A stretch of DNA of 64,000 nucleotides from Candidatus Gastranaerophilales bacterium (GCA_900552525.1 UNSK01000003.1:33408-97407), one strand, 5' to 3'; counted from the stretch's first letter, positions 25,864 to 35,362 are shown. Translations and numbers: made by a program. The notes: generated from the sequence alone by a model not told the origin.

Positions 25864-27174
25864 ATGTTTTCAAGATTTAAAAACAATGTTAAAGTTACAA
25901 AAGATGTAGGATGGCTGCTTCCGGGGCTGGAAGTAAAAAGATGGTTTCTGCTTATCTTTTTCGGCTCCATAATGATTGTTCTTGGTTTTATGGTACTGGC
26001 TAATGTTAGACCTATATACTTAACTCTTGAATTAATTAGAAAAGCTGCATTAATACTGCCGTCCAATTTTCTGGCCGCAGTATTTATTCTTATTGGTTCT
26101 GCTATATTCTTTAAAGGCTGGCAGAAAACTACTTTATCCATTATGGATATGGATAACAAAAAAGGAAATATTTCTGTTTTAGAAAAATTATACAGAAGAA
26201 GAAAGCTCAATAAAGGCGCCAAAATAGTTGCAATCGGCGGAGGAACTGGGCTTTCAATGCTTCTCAGAGGTATAAAAAAATATACAAATAACGTAACTGC
26301 AATCGTAACCGTTGGTGATGACGGCGGAAGCTCAGGAAGATTAAGAGAAGAAATGGGCGTTCTTCCTCCGGGAGATATCAGAAACTGTATAGCTGCGCTT
26401 GCTGATGATGAAGATATGATTACCGAACTTTTTCAATACCGTTTTAAAAACGGCGAAGGCCTTGAAGGACATAGTTTCGGCAACCTTTTCCTTACAGCAT
26501 TATGCTCTATTACAGGCGATATGGTAAGAGCTGTAAAAGAATCATCAAACGTTCTTAATATCAGAGGAGTTGTGCTTCCTGCGACTTTAGATGATATGAA
26601 ACTTGCCGCTTCTTTTGAAGATGGCCGGATTATTCACGGCGAATCCAATATACCGGAAGCTCACGGAAAAATTAAACGATTATTTACAGAGCCCGAGCAT
26701 TGCCATGCACTGCCTGAAGCAATTACAGCTATTCATGAAGCAGATTTAATCATTCTGGGCCCCGGAAGTTTATACACCAGTGTAATTCCAAATCTTCTGG
26801 TTGATGGTATAGTAGAAGCCATAGATAAATCACACGCAAAAAAAATATATGTATGCAATATTATGACCCAGCCGGGTGAAACTGATAACTATTCTGTTGC
26901 AAGCCACGTTAACGCACTGATTACACACGCTAACGGCAAAAAAATTGTCGATGCTGTTCTGGTTAATGACAGCCTGCCGGATAATATTTCAGAAGGATAT
27001 GCAAAGAGCGGCTCAATTCCTGTAAGATTAGATATGGAAAATATTGCACCTATAGGGATTGAAGTAGTTTCTCAAAAATTGTTACAAGAAAATAAAGAGG
27101 GGCTTGTCAGACACAGCTCACATAGAGTAGCAAGAGCAGTATATTACTGGTACAGAAGGGCAGTAAAAAGATAA
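25864..27174 (+). CDS. yvcK: YvcK/CofD-like protein with N-terminal membrane anchor
   Basis: 436 residues from ATG 25864 (GGGTGG upstream). Residues about 20-110 hold two membrane helices (WFLLIFFGSIMIVLGFMVLA and NFLAAVFILIGSAIFF); the rest is the YvcK domain: KIVAIGGGTGLSMLLRG, VTVGDDGGSSGRLREE, LPPGDIRNCIAAL, GHSFGNLFLTAL, ILGPGSLYTSVIPNLLV. The family binds UDP-sugars and is needed for growth on gluconeogenic substrates and for cell shape. The membrane-anchored form is typical of Cyanobacteria and their relatives. Its stop overlaps the panB start. Confidence 0.88.
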   Translation: MFSRFKNNVKVTKDVGWLLPGLEVKRWFLLIFFGSIMIVLGFMVLANVRPIYLTLELIRKAALILPSNFLAAVFILIGSAIFFKGWQKTTLSIMDMDNKKGNISVLEKLYRRRKLNKGAKIVAIGGGTGLSMLLRGIKKYTNNVTAIVTVGDDGGSSGRLREEMGVLPPGDIRNCIAALADDEDMITELFQYRFKNGEGLEGHSFGNLFLTALCSITGDMVRAVKESSNVLNIRGVVLPATLDDMKLAASFEDGRIIHGESNIPEAHGKIKRLFTEPEHCHALPEAITAIHEADLIILGPGSLYTSVIPNLLVDGIVEAIDKSHAKKIYVCNIMTQPGETDNYSVASHVNALITHANGKKIVDAVLVNDSLPDNISEGYAKSGSIPVRLDMENIAPIGIEVVSQKLLQENKEGLVRHSSHRVARAVYYWYRRAVKR

Positions 27175-28001
27175 TGAGGACAGTTACAAGTTTTCAGAGA
27201 TTAAAAGAAAATAATGAAAAAATAGCAATGCTCACTGCTTACGATTATTCCACCGCACAGGTTCTTGATAAAGCTGAGATTGACGGGATTTTAGTCGGTG
27301 ACTCTCTGGCTATGGTTGCATTAGGTTATAAGGACACTTATAACATTTCTATTGACGAGATGCTGATATTTGTAAAAGCTGTTGCAAGAGGCGCACAAAA
27401 TTCTTTTATTGTAGGTGATATGCCGTTTATGAGCTATAACCTGACCGTTGAACAGGGTTTAGAAAATGCTTCAAAAATGATTAAGGCCGGTGCCTCCGGA
27501 GTTAAGCTTGAAGGATGCAATGAACATATTCTGAAACTGGTTAGACGATGCGTTGAGTCAGGAATACCAGTTCTGGGGCACCTTGGTTTTACGCCACAGC
27601 TGATGAACACAATCGGCGGACACAAAATTCAGGGAAAAACGTCCGAAAAAATAGAGCAGATTTTAGAAAGTGCCAAGAAGCTTGAAGAAGCCGGATGTTT
27701 TGCGATTGTACTTGAACTTATGCCTTCTGACAGTGCTAAATATATTACAGAAAATCTAAAAGTTCCAACAATTGGAATTGGTGCCGGCAAAGATTGTTCA
27801 GGTCAGATTGTTGTTACTGATGATATTTTAGGAAAGTTTACTGACTTCACGCCAAAATTCGTGAAAAAATACGCAAATTTAGATGAAACAGTGTCAAATA
27901 GCGTTAGTATGTATATCAGAGAAGTGAAGGAAGAGATTTTTCCTTCAGAGAGAGAATCTTTTAAGCTGGATGAAAGAGAGAGGGGTAAATTAAATTTATA
28001 A
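27174..28001 (+). CDS. panB: 3-methyl-2-oxobutanoate hydroxymethyltransferase
   Basis: 275 residues, TIM barrel. MLTAYDYSTAQVLDKA, GDSLAMVALGY, GDMPFMSY, GVKLEG, GHLGFTPQ, ELMPSDSAKYIT and IGIGAGKDCSGQI are all PanB signatures, the Asp residues in GDS and GDM being metal/substrate ligands. Transfers a hydroxymethyl group from methylene-THF to 2-oxoisovalerate, the first committed step to pantothenate. Coupled to yvcK (1-nt overlap) and 2 nt from panC. Confidence 0.95.
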   Translation: MRTVTSFQRLKENNEKIAMLTAYDYSTAQVLDKAEIDGILVGDSLAMVALGYKDTYNISIDEMLIFVKAVARGAQNSFIVGDMPFMSYNLTVEQGLENASKMIKAGASGVKLEGCNEHILKLVRRCVESGIPVLGHLGFTPQLMNTIGGHKIQGKTSEKIEQILESAKKLEEAGCFAIVLELMPSDSAKYITENLKVPTIGIGAGKDCSGQIVVTDDILGKFTDFTPKFVKKYANLDETVSNSVSMYIREVKEEIFPSERESFKLDERERGKLNL

Positions 28002-28003
28002 AT

Positions 28004-28855
28004 ATGCTAATACATTCAATTAAGGAATTAAGAGAGAAAAGAAAGGAATGGAGCGGGTTAAAAATAGGGCTTGTTCCTACTATGGGTGCTTTACACGAAG
28101 GACATTTGAGCCTTATAAAGAAAGCTAAAGAAACATGTGATAAGGTTGTTGTATCTGTATTTGTTAACCCGATACAGTTTGGCCCTGCGGAAGACTTTGA
28201 TAAATATCCGAGAACATTAGAGGCTGATAAGGCTTTGTGCGACTCCGCAGGTGTTGATGTTGTGTTTGCGCCGTCACCAGACACAATGTATGGTAGTGGT
28301 AACCGTTTGTCTAATGATACTTTAACTTACGTTTGTCCACCGTTTTTTTACGTAAACAAGCTTTGCGGCAAGACAAGAGTCGGGCATTTCGACGGGGTTT
28401 GCACAGTTGTTTTAAAACTTTTCAATATTGTTCAGCCTGATTTGGCATTTTTCGGGCAAAAAGATGCACAGCAGGTTATAATAATCAAAAAAATGGTTAA
28501 GGATTTAAATGTTCCTGTTGAAATAATACAGTGCCCTATTGTACGTGAAGAATCCGGACTGGCGCTTAGCTCCAGAAATAAATATCTGTCTGAGGACGGC
28601 AAGGTTGAAGCACTTGTTTTGAGCAAAATTTTGAATAATATCAAGGCTTGTTACAAACGCGGTATAAACGATGTTTCGGCTCTAAAAGAAACTGCTTACA
28701 GCTATCTGACTGATAAGCATGATATGGAATACCTTGAGATTCTCGATAAAGACACGCTTGAAGAACAGGAAAAAGCTAATGATAATTCTATAGCACTGAT
28801 TGCCTGCAGAGTTGAAAATGTAAGATTAATAGATAACTTGTATTTAGGAGGGTAA
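28004..28855 (+). CDS. panC: Pantothenate synthetase
   Basis: 283 residues. PTMGALHEGHLSLI contains the HxGH nucleotide-binding motif; FVNPIQFGPAEDFDKYPRT, GHFDGVCTVV, FFGQKDAQQ and the KMSKS-like LALSSRNKYL follow. Condenses pantoate with beta-alanine using ATP. It carries a short insert around TYVCPPFFYVNKLCGKTR compared with common forms. panB-panC form an operon; panD was not seen. Confidence 0.95.
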   Translation: MLIHSIKELREKRKEWSGLKIGLVPTMGALHEGHLSLIKKAKETCDKVVVSVFVNPIQFGPAEDFDKYPRTLEADKALCDSAGVDVVFAPSPDTMYGSGNRLSNDTLTYVCPPFFYVNKLCGKTRVGHFDGVCTVVLKLFNIVQPDLAFFGQKDAQQVIIIKKMVKDLNVPVEIIQCPIVREESGLALSSRNKYLSEDGKVEALVLSKILNNIKACYKRGINDVSALKETAYSYLTDKHDMEYLEILDKDTLEEQEKANDNSIALIACRVENVRLIDNLYLGG

Positions 28856-29722
28856 ATGCATAAATACATTCTTAAATTTTTTAACGGCTTAAAAAGTTTC
28901 TGGCATTTTATGAAAATTGTGTGGGTTTTCTGCATAATTATGCTCTTACTTTTCTGGATACAAAATCTTACTCATGCTGAGTGGAGCTGGATGGGATTTA
29001 TTACTCCGTTTTTAAAATCATTACTCGAAATTGCAAACAACATTTATTCAATATCGTTTAACATATGGGGTGCTGTGTTTGAACTAAAATACATCAGTGC
29101 AATTGTTATCCTGCTTGTGCTGTATTTCTGTATGAATTTATTAATCATAATTACTTGTGCTCTTGAAGGGTTGTACAAAAGTACCCATTATATCTGCAAA
29201 AAAACAGAAGAAGCTGTATTAAATAAATCTTTAAAAGAACAGATTGAAGCTGAAGAAAAGAAGATTAGCAAATACGTTGTTACAATACACACAGAAGTAA
29301 AGGCTAAGTTTTCTCACAAAGAAATTAATGTTGATTTAAAAGCTCAAAATGAATATATGAACAAATTTATCATGGAGAAACTTGAAATTGCACCTATTCC
29401 ATATGAAGGCGGATTTATGTATTCATTTACTGATTTTAACAAAATCGACAGTGTTCTTAAGATTTTATTCAAAGTTCTGCACTCTACAACGCCATTAGAC
29501 TACTCTATCTGTATTCAAGCAGGTGAGCAAACTCCGGAGAATATAAGACAGCTGAATAAGTTAATCAGCCTTAAACATTTCGGGAAAATAACTATGGCAG
29601 CAGATACGTCTTATAGATACAGATATAATGAAACTCACAGATATCAGACATCACAGATAGGAGTTTTCCAATATGGAGATAAGACACTGGAAGTACACGA
29701 GTTTAAACAGTTTGAAATTTAA
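28856..29722 (+). CDS. Membrane protein of unknown function with cyclase-like C-terminal segment
   Basis: 288 residues. Begins directly after the panC stop, using GGAGGG inside panC. Two membrane segments (about 13-35, FMKIVWVFCIIMLLLFW, and 72-100, YISAIVILLVLYFCMNLLII) are followed by a coiled-coil-like stretch and a soluble alpha/beta domain. The end of that domain, ITMAADTSYRYRYNETHRYQ ... SQIGVFQYGDKTLEVHEF, resembles the tail of class III nucleotidyl-cyclase folds, but the catalytic Asp residues are not evident. Function unknown; part of the pan-dapA run. Confidence 0.55.
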   Translation: MHKYILKFFNGLKSFWHFMKIVWVFCIIMLLLFWIQNLTHAEWSWMGFITPFLKSLLEIANNIYSISFNIWGAVFELKYISAIVILLVLYFCMNLLIIITCALEGLYKSTHYICKKTEEAVLNKSLKEQIEAEEKKISKYVVTIHTEVKAKFSHKEINVDLKAQNEYMNKFIMEKLEIAPIPYEGGFMYSFTDFNKIDSVLKILFKVLHSTTPLDYSICIQAGEQTPENIRQLNKLISLKHFGKITMAADTSYRYRYNETHRYQTSQIGVFQYGDKTLEVHEFKQFEI

Positions 29723-29739
29723 CAAAAAGGAGTATACAT

Positions 29740-30618
29740 ATGAGATATGATGCAGGAGAAGTTATTACCGCAATGGTAACACCATTCAATGAAAAGAGAG
29801 AAGTTGATTACGAAAAGGTTGAACAGCTGGCATATCAGCTTATTAATACCGGTTCAGACGCCGTTCTTGTAACAGGTACAACCGGAGAATCACCAACTTT
29901 GACGCATGAAGAAGAAATTGAAATCCTTTGCAGCGCAAAGAGAGGTGTAGGTGCAAATGGAAAAGTCATTATGGGTACAGGTTCAAATTCTACAGAAACA
30001 GCTGTTATGATGGCAAAAAAAGCTGAAAAAGAAGGTGTTGATGCAATCTTATCAGTAGTTCCTTATTACAATAAACCATCTCAGAGCGGTATAATTGAAC
30101 ATTTTTCTGCTGTTGCAGAAGCTGTTGAACTTCCTGTCATCTTATACAATATTCCGTCAAGAACAGGTGTTAATATGTCAGTTGATACAGTAAAAACACT
30201 CGCAAGAAAATACGAAAATATTGTTGCTCTTAAGCAGAGCTTCGGAGATATGGATTTAATTACGGACTTAAAAATGAATTGCCCTAAAGATTTCACAATT
30301 TATTCCGGTGATGACAGCCTTACCCTTCCAATGCTTTCTGTAGGGGCACACGGCGTAATCTCAGTAGCATCACATCTTTTCGGCAAAGAAATTAAATCAA
30401 TGATAAGAAACTTTAAAACCGGCGATGTGCTTACTGCAAGGAATATGCACCAGAAACTATATCCAATCTTCAAAAAATTATTTATGGCGCCAAACCCTGT
30501 TCCTGTAAAGGCAGCATTGGCGTACAAAGAAATAATCAATGATTATGTAAGACGCCCGCTTGTTGAACTTACAAAATCAGAAAAGGCTGAATTAATATTT
30601 ACGCTTGATTCGATTTAG
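29740..30618 (+). CDS. dapA: 4-hydroxy-tetrahydrodipicolinate synthase
   Basis: 292 residues with AAAAGGAG upstream. TIM barrel with VTGTTGESPTLTHEEE, SVVPYYNKPSQSG (catalytic Tyr), LYNIPSRTGVN and the Schiff-base lysine in VALKQSFGD; YSGDDSLTLP closes the active site. Condenses pyruvate with aspartate semialdehyde on the way to diaminopimelate and lysine, so it competes with hom for substrate. Confidence 0.95.
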   Translation: MRYDAGEVITAMVTPFNEKREVDYEKVEQLAYQLINTGSDAVLVTGTTGESPTLTHEEEIEILCSAKRGVGANGKVIMGTGSNSTETAVMMAKKAEKEGVDAILSVVPYYNKPSQSGIIEHFSAVAEAVELPVILYNIPSRTGVNMSVDTVKTLARKYENIVALKQSFGDMDLITDLKMNCPKDFTIYSGDDSLTLPMLSVGAHGVISVASHLFGKEIKSMIRNFKTGDVLTARNMHQKLYPIFKKLFMAPNPVPVKAALAYKEIINDYVRRPLVELTKSEKAELIFTLDSI

Positions 30619-30689
30619 CCTGTCGGGTAAGATTGTAAATTCAAGTTTGGGATAAAATAAAAATATAAATGTTAATAAGGAGTATATAG

Positions 30690-31997
30690 ATGAAAAACAA
30701 ACTAATACTGTTTTGGATGATTGTAGCAATAGTTATTGCCAGTATTGTTATAATCTGTACAAAACCAACTAAACTGGGACTTGATCTGGTAGGCGGCTCA
30801 CGTTTGGTTTTGGAAGCACAGACAAGTGATACAATTGCACAAATTACGCCGGATATGATGTCAAGCTTACAGTTTGCAATAGAAAACAGGGTTAACAAAC
30901 TCGGCGTTTCTGAAACAGTAGTTCAAAGAGCAGGTGATAAAAGGCTTGTTGTAGAAATTCCTGATGTTTCAGACTTAAATCAGGCAAAAGAATATATCGG
31001 TGAAACTGCAGAGCTGGATTTTAGAAAACCGGTCATGAAAGACGGCGAAGCAGAATGGGTTGCAACAGGACTTACCGGTAAGGATTTATCTAAAGCGAAT
31101 TTGAGTACAAATTCTCAAAACGGACAGTGGGTTGTTGATTTAGAGTTTAACGGTGCCGGAACTAAGAAATTTGCAGATTTAACTAAACAGCTTGTAGGCC
31201 AGCCGATGGCAATTTTCTTTAACGGAGAGCTTCAGTCTGCACCTGTTATAAGAGAAGCTATTACAGGCGGAAGAGCACAAATTTCCGGTGGAGATAGCGG
31301 TTTTGTTTATGAAGAGGCAAAGAAAATGGTTGACCTCTTAAACGCCGGCGCACTTCCTGTACCGGCTAAAATCATAGAAGAAAATACAGTAGGACCGACT
31401 CTTGGTGCTGATAGTATTGCAAAATCTAAAATTGCAGGTATTATAGGTCTTGGATTTGTAATGCTGTTTATGGTTGCATATTACAGAGCTCCGGGCTTAA
31501 TCGCAGACATTGCACTCTGCATATACGGTGTTATTCTTTTTGCAATATTTAAATTATTCGGTGTAACATTAACTCTTGCCGGTATTGCAGGTTTCATCCT
31601 GAGTATTGGTATGGCTGTAGATGCAAACATATTGATTTTCGAAAGAACAAAAGAAGAACTAAAAGCCGGAAGAACACTTTTCACAGCTATTAATTCCGGT
31701 TTTGACAGAGCCTTTACAAGTATTTTTGACTCTAATATGACAACAATAATTACCTGCGCAATCCTGTATTGCTGCGGCACAAGCATTGTTAAAGGTTTTG
31801 CTTTAACTCTTGCAATAGGTGTACTTGTTTCAATGTTCAGTGCAATAACAATTACCAAAAACTTTATGCACTTGATATTCGGAACAGGTAAACTTACACA
31901 TCCTGGATTATTCGGGCTTCACGCAAGTGATATTAACGAAGGATATCAGGCTGTTGAAACCCAGAGGGAAAAAGCTAAGTTCGGAATACTTGACTAG
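30690..31997 (+). CDS. secD: Protein translocase subunit SecD
   Basis: 435 residues, AAGGAG upstream. N-terminal membrane segment (FWMIVAIVIASIVIICT) then LGLDLVGGSRLVLEA, the SecD signature; a periplasmic domain with AIENRVNKLGVSE and VVEIPDVSDLNQAKEYIGET; and five C-terminal membrane helices with GIVLFxIFKLFGVTLTLAG-like and SIGMAVDANILIFERTKEEL motifs. With SecF it uses the proton gradient to pull proteins through SecYEG. Its TAG stop is the first codon of structured element copy B, which fills the gap to secF. Confidence 0.95.
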   Translation: MKNKLILFWMIVAIVIASIVIICTKPTKLGLDLVGGSRLVLEAQTSDTIAQITPDMMSSLQFAIENRVNKLGVSETVVQRAGDKRLVVEIPDVSDLNQAKEYIGETAELDFRKPVMKDGEAEWVATGLTGKDLSKANLSTNSQNGQWVVDLEFNGAGTKKFADLTKQLVGQPMAIFFNGELQSAPVIREAITGGRAQISGGDSGFVYEEAKKMVDLLNAGALPVPAKIIEENTVGPTLGADSIAKSKIAGIIGLGFVMLFMVAYYRAPGLIADIALCIYGVILFAIFKLFGVTLTLAGIAGFILSIGMAVDANILIFERTKEELKAGRTLFTAINSGFDRAFTSIFDSNMTTIITCAILYCCGTSIVKGFALTLAIGVLVSMFSAITITKNFMHLIFGTGKLTHPGLFGLHASDINEGYQAVETQREKAKFGILD

Positions 31998-32075
31998 TAC
32001 TACGTACGTAGACATATGCTCGGGAGACATTTCGCATAACTACAAGGAGCTTTTCAACCTCACAGTCTCCCTCAA
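31995..32075 (+). ncRNA. Candidate structured RNA element, copy B (between secD and secF)
   Basis: Starts at the secD stop TAG, then TACTACGTACGTAGAC; stem GGGAGAC (32022-32028) / GTCTCCC (32065-32071) closes a 36-nt loop; TCAA follows. TAG-to-stem distance 24 nt, identical to copies A and C. In the 5' hairpin GTGC-TAC-GCAC of A and C is GTAC-TAC-GTAC here, a paired G-C to A-T change. Lies 37 nt before the secF start, so it could influence secF translation. Confidence 0.5.
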
Positions 32076-32112
32076 AGCAAAACTACAAAAAGACGACAAG
32101 AGGAAAGAAACA

Positions 32113-33066
32113 ATGAAATTAGATATCGTAAAAAACAGATTTATATTTTTAGCATTATCAGCAATCCTATTATTGCCTGGTATTGCAGCAATGATTTATT
32201 CAACAATTACTTATCCAACACATACTCCGCTAAAAGTAGGTATTGATTACACCGGCGGAACAACGTTACAATACGGTGTTAAAGAGGCTATTTCTAACGA
32301 TAAGCTTTCAGATGTAAGGCAGGCGCTGGAAAAAGGCGGGATTGATAATCCTTATCTTCAGATTATTAACGTAAATTCTCAACAGGACACTGAATTAAAA
32401 TCAATTCTTTCTATCAGAACAAAATTTATTGAAGAAGGTTCTGCAGATCAGGACAAAATAACAAATATTATTGACAGCGAATTTACATCACCTCAGCTGG
32501 TTCAGGTATCATCTGTAGGCCCAACGCTTGGTATGGAACTATTTAAAAACTCAATGATAGCTCTTTCACTGGCACTTTTAGGAATTGTCGCATACCTGAC
32601 AATAAGATTTCAGTTTGATTATGCACTCGCTGCAATTCTGGGGCTTGTTCACGACGCGCTTTTTGTTTGCGGGATTTTTTCAATACTGGGATTGTTGTAC
32701 GATGTTCAAATAGATGCACTTTTTGTAACAGCCTTGCTTACCGTAATTGGATTCTCTGTACACGATACAATTGTTGTATTTGACAGAGTTCGCGAGAATT
32801 TAAAATATTATTCAAAGAAAATGACTTTTGGCGAAATAATGAACGCAAGTATCAACCAGACTCTTGCAAGAAGTATCAATACATCATTAACAACTTTGAT
32901 AACATTGCTTGCGCTTTATTTCCTTGGCGGGGTTACAACAAGAGATTTCGTTCTGGCAATGATTCTTGGTATTGCTATCGGAACTTATTCAAGCATCTTC
33001 TTCTGCTCAACACTTGTTGATATATGGGAAGATAAAAAGAAGTCTGATAAAGCTGCAGCTGTTTAA
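32113..33066 (+). CDS. secF: Protein translocase subunit SecF
   Basis: 317 residues from ATG 32113 (GAGGAAAG upstream). An open frame extends further back through structured element B to 31927, but residues there bear no SecF similarity. Membrane segment FIFLALSAILLLPGIAAMIY, then VGIDYTGGTTLQYGV (SecF signature), VGPTLGMELFKNS, and C-terminal helices with VIGFSVHDTIVVFDRVREN and SINTSLTTLITLLALYFLGG. Partner of SecD. A strong terminator follows. Confidence 0.95.
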   Translation: MKLDIVKNRFIFLALSAILLLPGIAAMIYSTITYPTHTPLKVGIDYTGGTTLQYGVKEAISNDKLSDVRQALEKGGIDNPYLQIINVNSQQDTELKSILSIRTKFIEEGSADQDKITNIIDSEFTSPQLVQVSSVGPTLGMELFKNSMIALSLALLGIVAYLTIRFQFDYALAAILGLVHDALFVCGIFSILGLLYDVQIDALFVTALLTVIGFSVHDTIVVFDRVRENLKYYSKKMTFGEIMNASINQTLARSINTSLTTLITLLALYFLGGVTTRDFVLAMILGIAIGTYSSIFFCSTLVDIWEDKKKSDKAAAV

Positions 33067-33070
33067 TAAA

Positions 33071-33098
33071 AAAAGGAAGGTGATATACCTTCCTTTTT
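33071..33098 (+). terminator. Intrinsic terminator after secF
   Basis: AAAAGGAAGGT-GATAT-ACCTTCCTTTTT: 11-bp stem, 5-nt loop, ends in T5, 5 nt after the secF stop. Confidence 0.85.
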
Positions 33099-33136
33099 AA
33101 TAGCAAAAAAATTATTTAGAGGCTTTAGAATATTAC

Positions 33137-34540
33137 ATGCGAATTCAATCTATTTTTTCACAAATACCTATAGCAAGATATGAGAACAATCGATATGATT
33201 GTTCTCAATACAGGGTACCTGTATTGGCACCATTATTAAAACCTCTTCCCTGCGATACAGTATCTTTTGGCCGAACAGCAGAGAATGCCGAGGCTTTAAG
33301 AGCATTGATGGCATACGGAATTCCTGATATGTATTCAGGCAAAAATGTTATAGATCCTAAAATTTTAGAGAAATTTTATTCAAAACATGTTTTTTCCAGA
33401 GCAATAAAAAATGTCATTAAAATAATAAAGCCTTTTGAAAAGAGCCTTCATACCATAGAAAGTGAATTCTTTTCTGTAGTTAAAACAATGGCCAAGGCAA
33501 ATCCGCAGTATAAACTTGCAGATGTAATAAGAAAAATTGCACCAGAACACAATAAAAAACTTCTTGAAATTCAGCAGCCTATATTTGATGAGTTAACAGA
33601 AATGTCTGGAGAGATGCCTCCTCAATTAAAGCAGGAATTTGACTCAATGATGTCAATTATATACAAAAAACTAAGCCATGAACCAGTAGCGCTTCCATTT
33701 AGTGCTAAAGAATTTCAATACAAATTACAGCGTATTGCGGATGAAGTTGCTGCAAAAAATAACACTTCTGAAAGCTGCACCCTTAAAAGAATGCTTCAGA
33801 TAGCTAAAAAGCTTCCTGAAAAGACTCCTCAAGAAGAGAATAATGCAAAAAATATTAAGTCAAAAGCTAAAAGAAATAAAAAGATAAAGAATGATAAAAG
33901 CTTAATTAAAAAGCGGGCTGACATACTAACTCAGATAGAGATTATGGCAGCAGAAACAAACCTGAAAAATAATCAGGAATTAACAAAACTATTTGCCCAG
34001 ACAAGATCCAAAATATACAGTATACCAATTGTAATACCTTTCAATAGAAAATCTTTCATCTATGAGCTTCAAAAGATTACAAACAAACTTGAGGACACAA
34101 AACTTGCACATAAGATGGTTCAAAAAGCAGTCAGCCTGCCTACTTCACACGACAATCTTTCAGCGTTTGTAATGAAATGCGTAGAGTATTCATCAGATAA
34201 AATTGGTTATAATATGGTTGCAGGATCTGCGGGCAGTATCGACCACCTTATTCCTTTTGTGAAAAACGGAAAGGACAACCTTCAAAATTATGGCATAAGC
34301 TCTGCTTATTATAACTCTGAACGCGCACAAAGACCAATGCAGCAGCAGTTAAAAAAATATCCGCAAACATATGAAAACTGCCAGAAACAAGTAGACAGAC
34401 TTATAGAATTATACAATGACGGAACTTTCAAAAAAATAGGTCTGCCAAAACACTATATAACGAACTTTGTAAGACGTATGTATAACCTTTCTCCGGAAGA
34501 TAACAGGCTTATTCTTAATATTGATAAACTTAAACAATAA
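33137..34540 (+). CDS. Uncharacterised protein with C-terminal HNH-like motif
   Basis: 467 residues. The N-terminus contains the DTVSFG variant of the F-x-G motif seen in other unknown proteins here. A long helical middle includes a basic stretch (SKAKRNKKIKNDKSLIKKR). Near residues 365-400, SIDHLIPFVKNGKDNLQNYG and YYNSER follow the HNH pattern D-H-x-x-P ... N-x-x-N/YN, though without zinc-binding CxxC pairs. If real, it would be a metal-dependent nuclease domain. There is no signal peptide. A TAGAAT box lies 5 nt before the ATG. Could be an effector or toxin; no immunity gene is recognised. Confidence 0.5.
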   Translation: MRIQSIFSQIPIARYENNRYDCSQYRVPVLAPLLKPLPCDTVSFGRTAENAEALRALMAYGIPDMYSGKNVIDPKILEKFYSKHVFSRAIKNVIKIIKPFEKSLHTIESEFFSVVKTMAKANPQYKLADVIRKIAPEHNKKLLEIQQPIFDELTEMSGEMPPQLKQEFDSMMSIIYKKLSHEPVALPFSAKEFQYKLQRIADEVAAKNNTSESCTLKRMLQIAKKLPEKTPQEENNAKNIKSKAKRNKKIKNDKSLIKKRADILTQIEIMAAETNLKNNQELTKLFAQTRSKIYSIPIVIPFNRKSFIYELQKITNKLEDTKLAHKMVQKAVSLPTSHDNLSAFVMKCVEYSSDKIGYNMVAGSAGSIDHLIPFVKNGKDNLQNYGISSAYYNSERAQRPMQQQLKKYPQTYENCQKQVDRLIELYNDGTFKKIGLPKHYITNFVRRMYNLSPEDNRLILNIDKLKQ

Positions 34541-34543
34541 TGT

Positions 34544-34549
34544 TATCAT
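34544..34549 (+). promoter_or_regulatory. Promoter of HD gene, leaderless
   Basis: TTGATA (34521-34526), 17-nt spacer, TATCAT (34544-34549) with TG-T upstream, then 6 nt to the ATG at 34556. No Shine-Dalgarno. Confidence 0.55.
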
Positions 34550-34555
34550 GTAAAT

Positions 34556-35362
34556 ATGAAATCAATAAAAGAAGTATCCGTAGAATCAAAGATTCTAAAA
34601 AGATTACATGAGCGCCCTGATTGTCTGAAACTAGTAAATTACCTGTTTGAAGATGAAGAATTGCAGGAAATGCAGGATTATGCCAACAATGTTTCCATCA
34701 AACGTCTAGGCTATAATGACCACGGCCCTGTACATATGCGGCAGGTTGCTGCTAATGCAATAAAAATGCTCAATATTCTTCACGAATCTGGCATTAAAAC
34801 CTCTCTTGAAACAGAAGAGATTGGAACTTTTGAGGACAGTTTATGTGCCGTAACACTGGCCGGCCTTATGCACGATTTAGGAATGATGATTGGCCGTCAG
34901 GGACACGAAGAAATGTCCGTTATCTTAGCAAAACCCATAATAGAAAGAGCGCTAATGGAAGTTTTTCCGCATGATCTTCACAGGCGCGTGATTATAAGGT
35001 CTGTTGTTATAGAAGCCATTATCGGTCATATGTCATCAAGAAAAATTCACTCAACAGAAGCCGGCATAATTCTTATTGCTGACGGATGCGATATGACAAA
35101 AGGCCGTGCGAGAATTCCGCTCTCTATTAACACTACCCCGCGTGTAGGTGATATACACAAGTATTCAGCTAACGCTATTAATAGAATTAGAATACAGCAC
35201 GGACAGAGAAAACCTATTAAGATTAGCGTTGAAATGAGCGCTGATGTAGGATTTTTCCAGATAGAAGAAGTTTTGTTTACAAAAATTGACTCAAGCCCTG
35301 CAAAACAATATGTTGAGCTTTATGCAGGAGTTGATGGCGAAGAAGCTAAATGCTATCTATAA
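34556..35362 (+). CDS. HD-domain metal-dependent phosphohydrolase
   Basis: 268 residues. Metal-binding residues fit an HD domain: YNDHGPVHMRQVA (first His), LAGLMHDLGMMIGRQGH (HD pair), AIIGHMSS and IADGCDMTKGRAR (last Asp). The C-terminal 70 residues form a separate beta-rich part (IKISVEMSADVGFFQIEE). HD proteins hydrolyse nucleotides, cyclic nucleotides or phosphoesters; the substrate cannot be assigned. Single gene with its own leaderless promoter. Confidence 0.8.
   Translation: MKSIKEVSVESKILKRLHERPDCLKLVNYLFEDEELQEMQDYANNVSIKRLGYNDHGPVHMRQVAANAIKMLNILHESGIKTSLETEEIGTFEDSLCAVTLAGLMHDLGMMIGRQGHEEMSVILAKPIIERALMEVFPHDLHRRVIIRSVVIEAIIGHMSSRKIHSTEAGIILIADGCDMTKGRARIPLSINTTPRVGDIHKYSANAINRIRIQHGQRKPIKISVEMSADVGFFQIEEVLFTKIDSSPAKQYVELYAGVDGEEAKCYL

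Noticed and set aside
31927..32112. 62-codon N-terminal extension of SecF
   Set aside because: It overlaps the secD end and the structured element; SecF similarity begins at the ATG at 32113, which has a good ribosome site.
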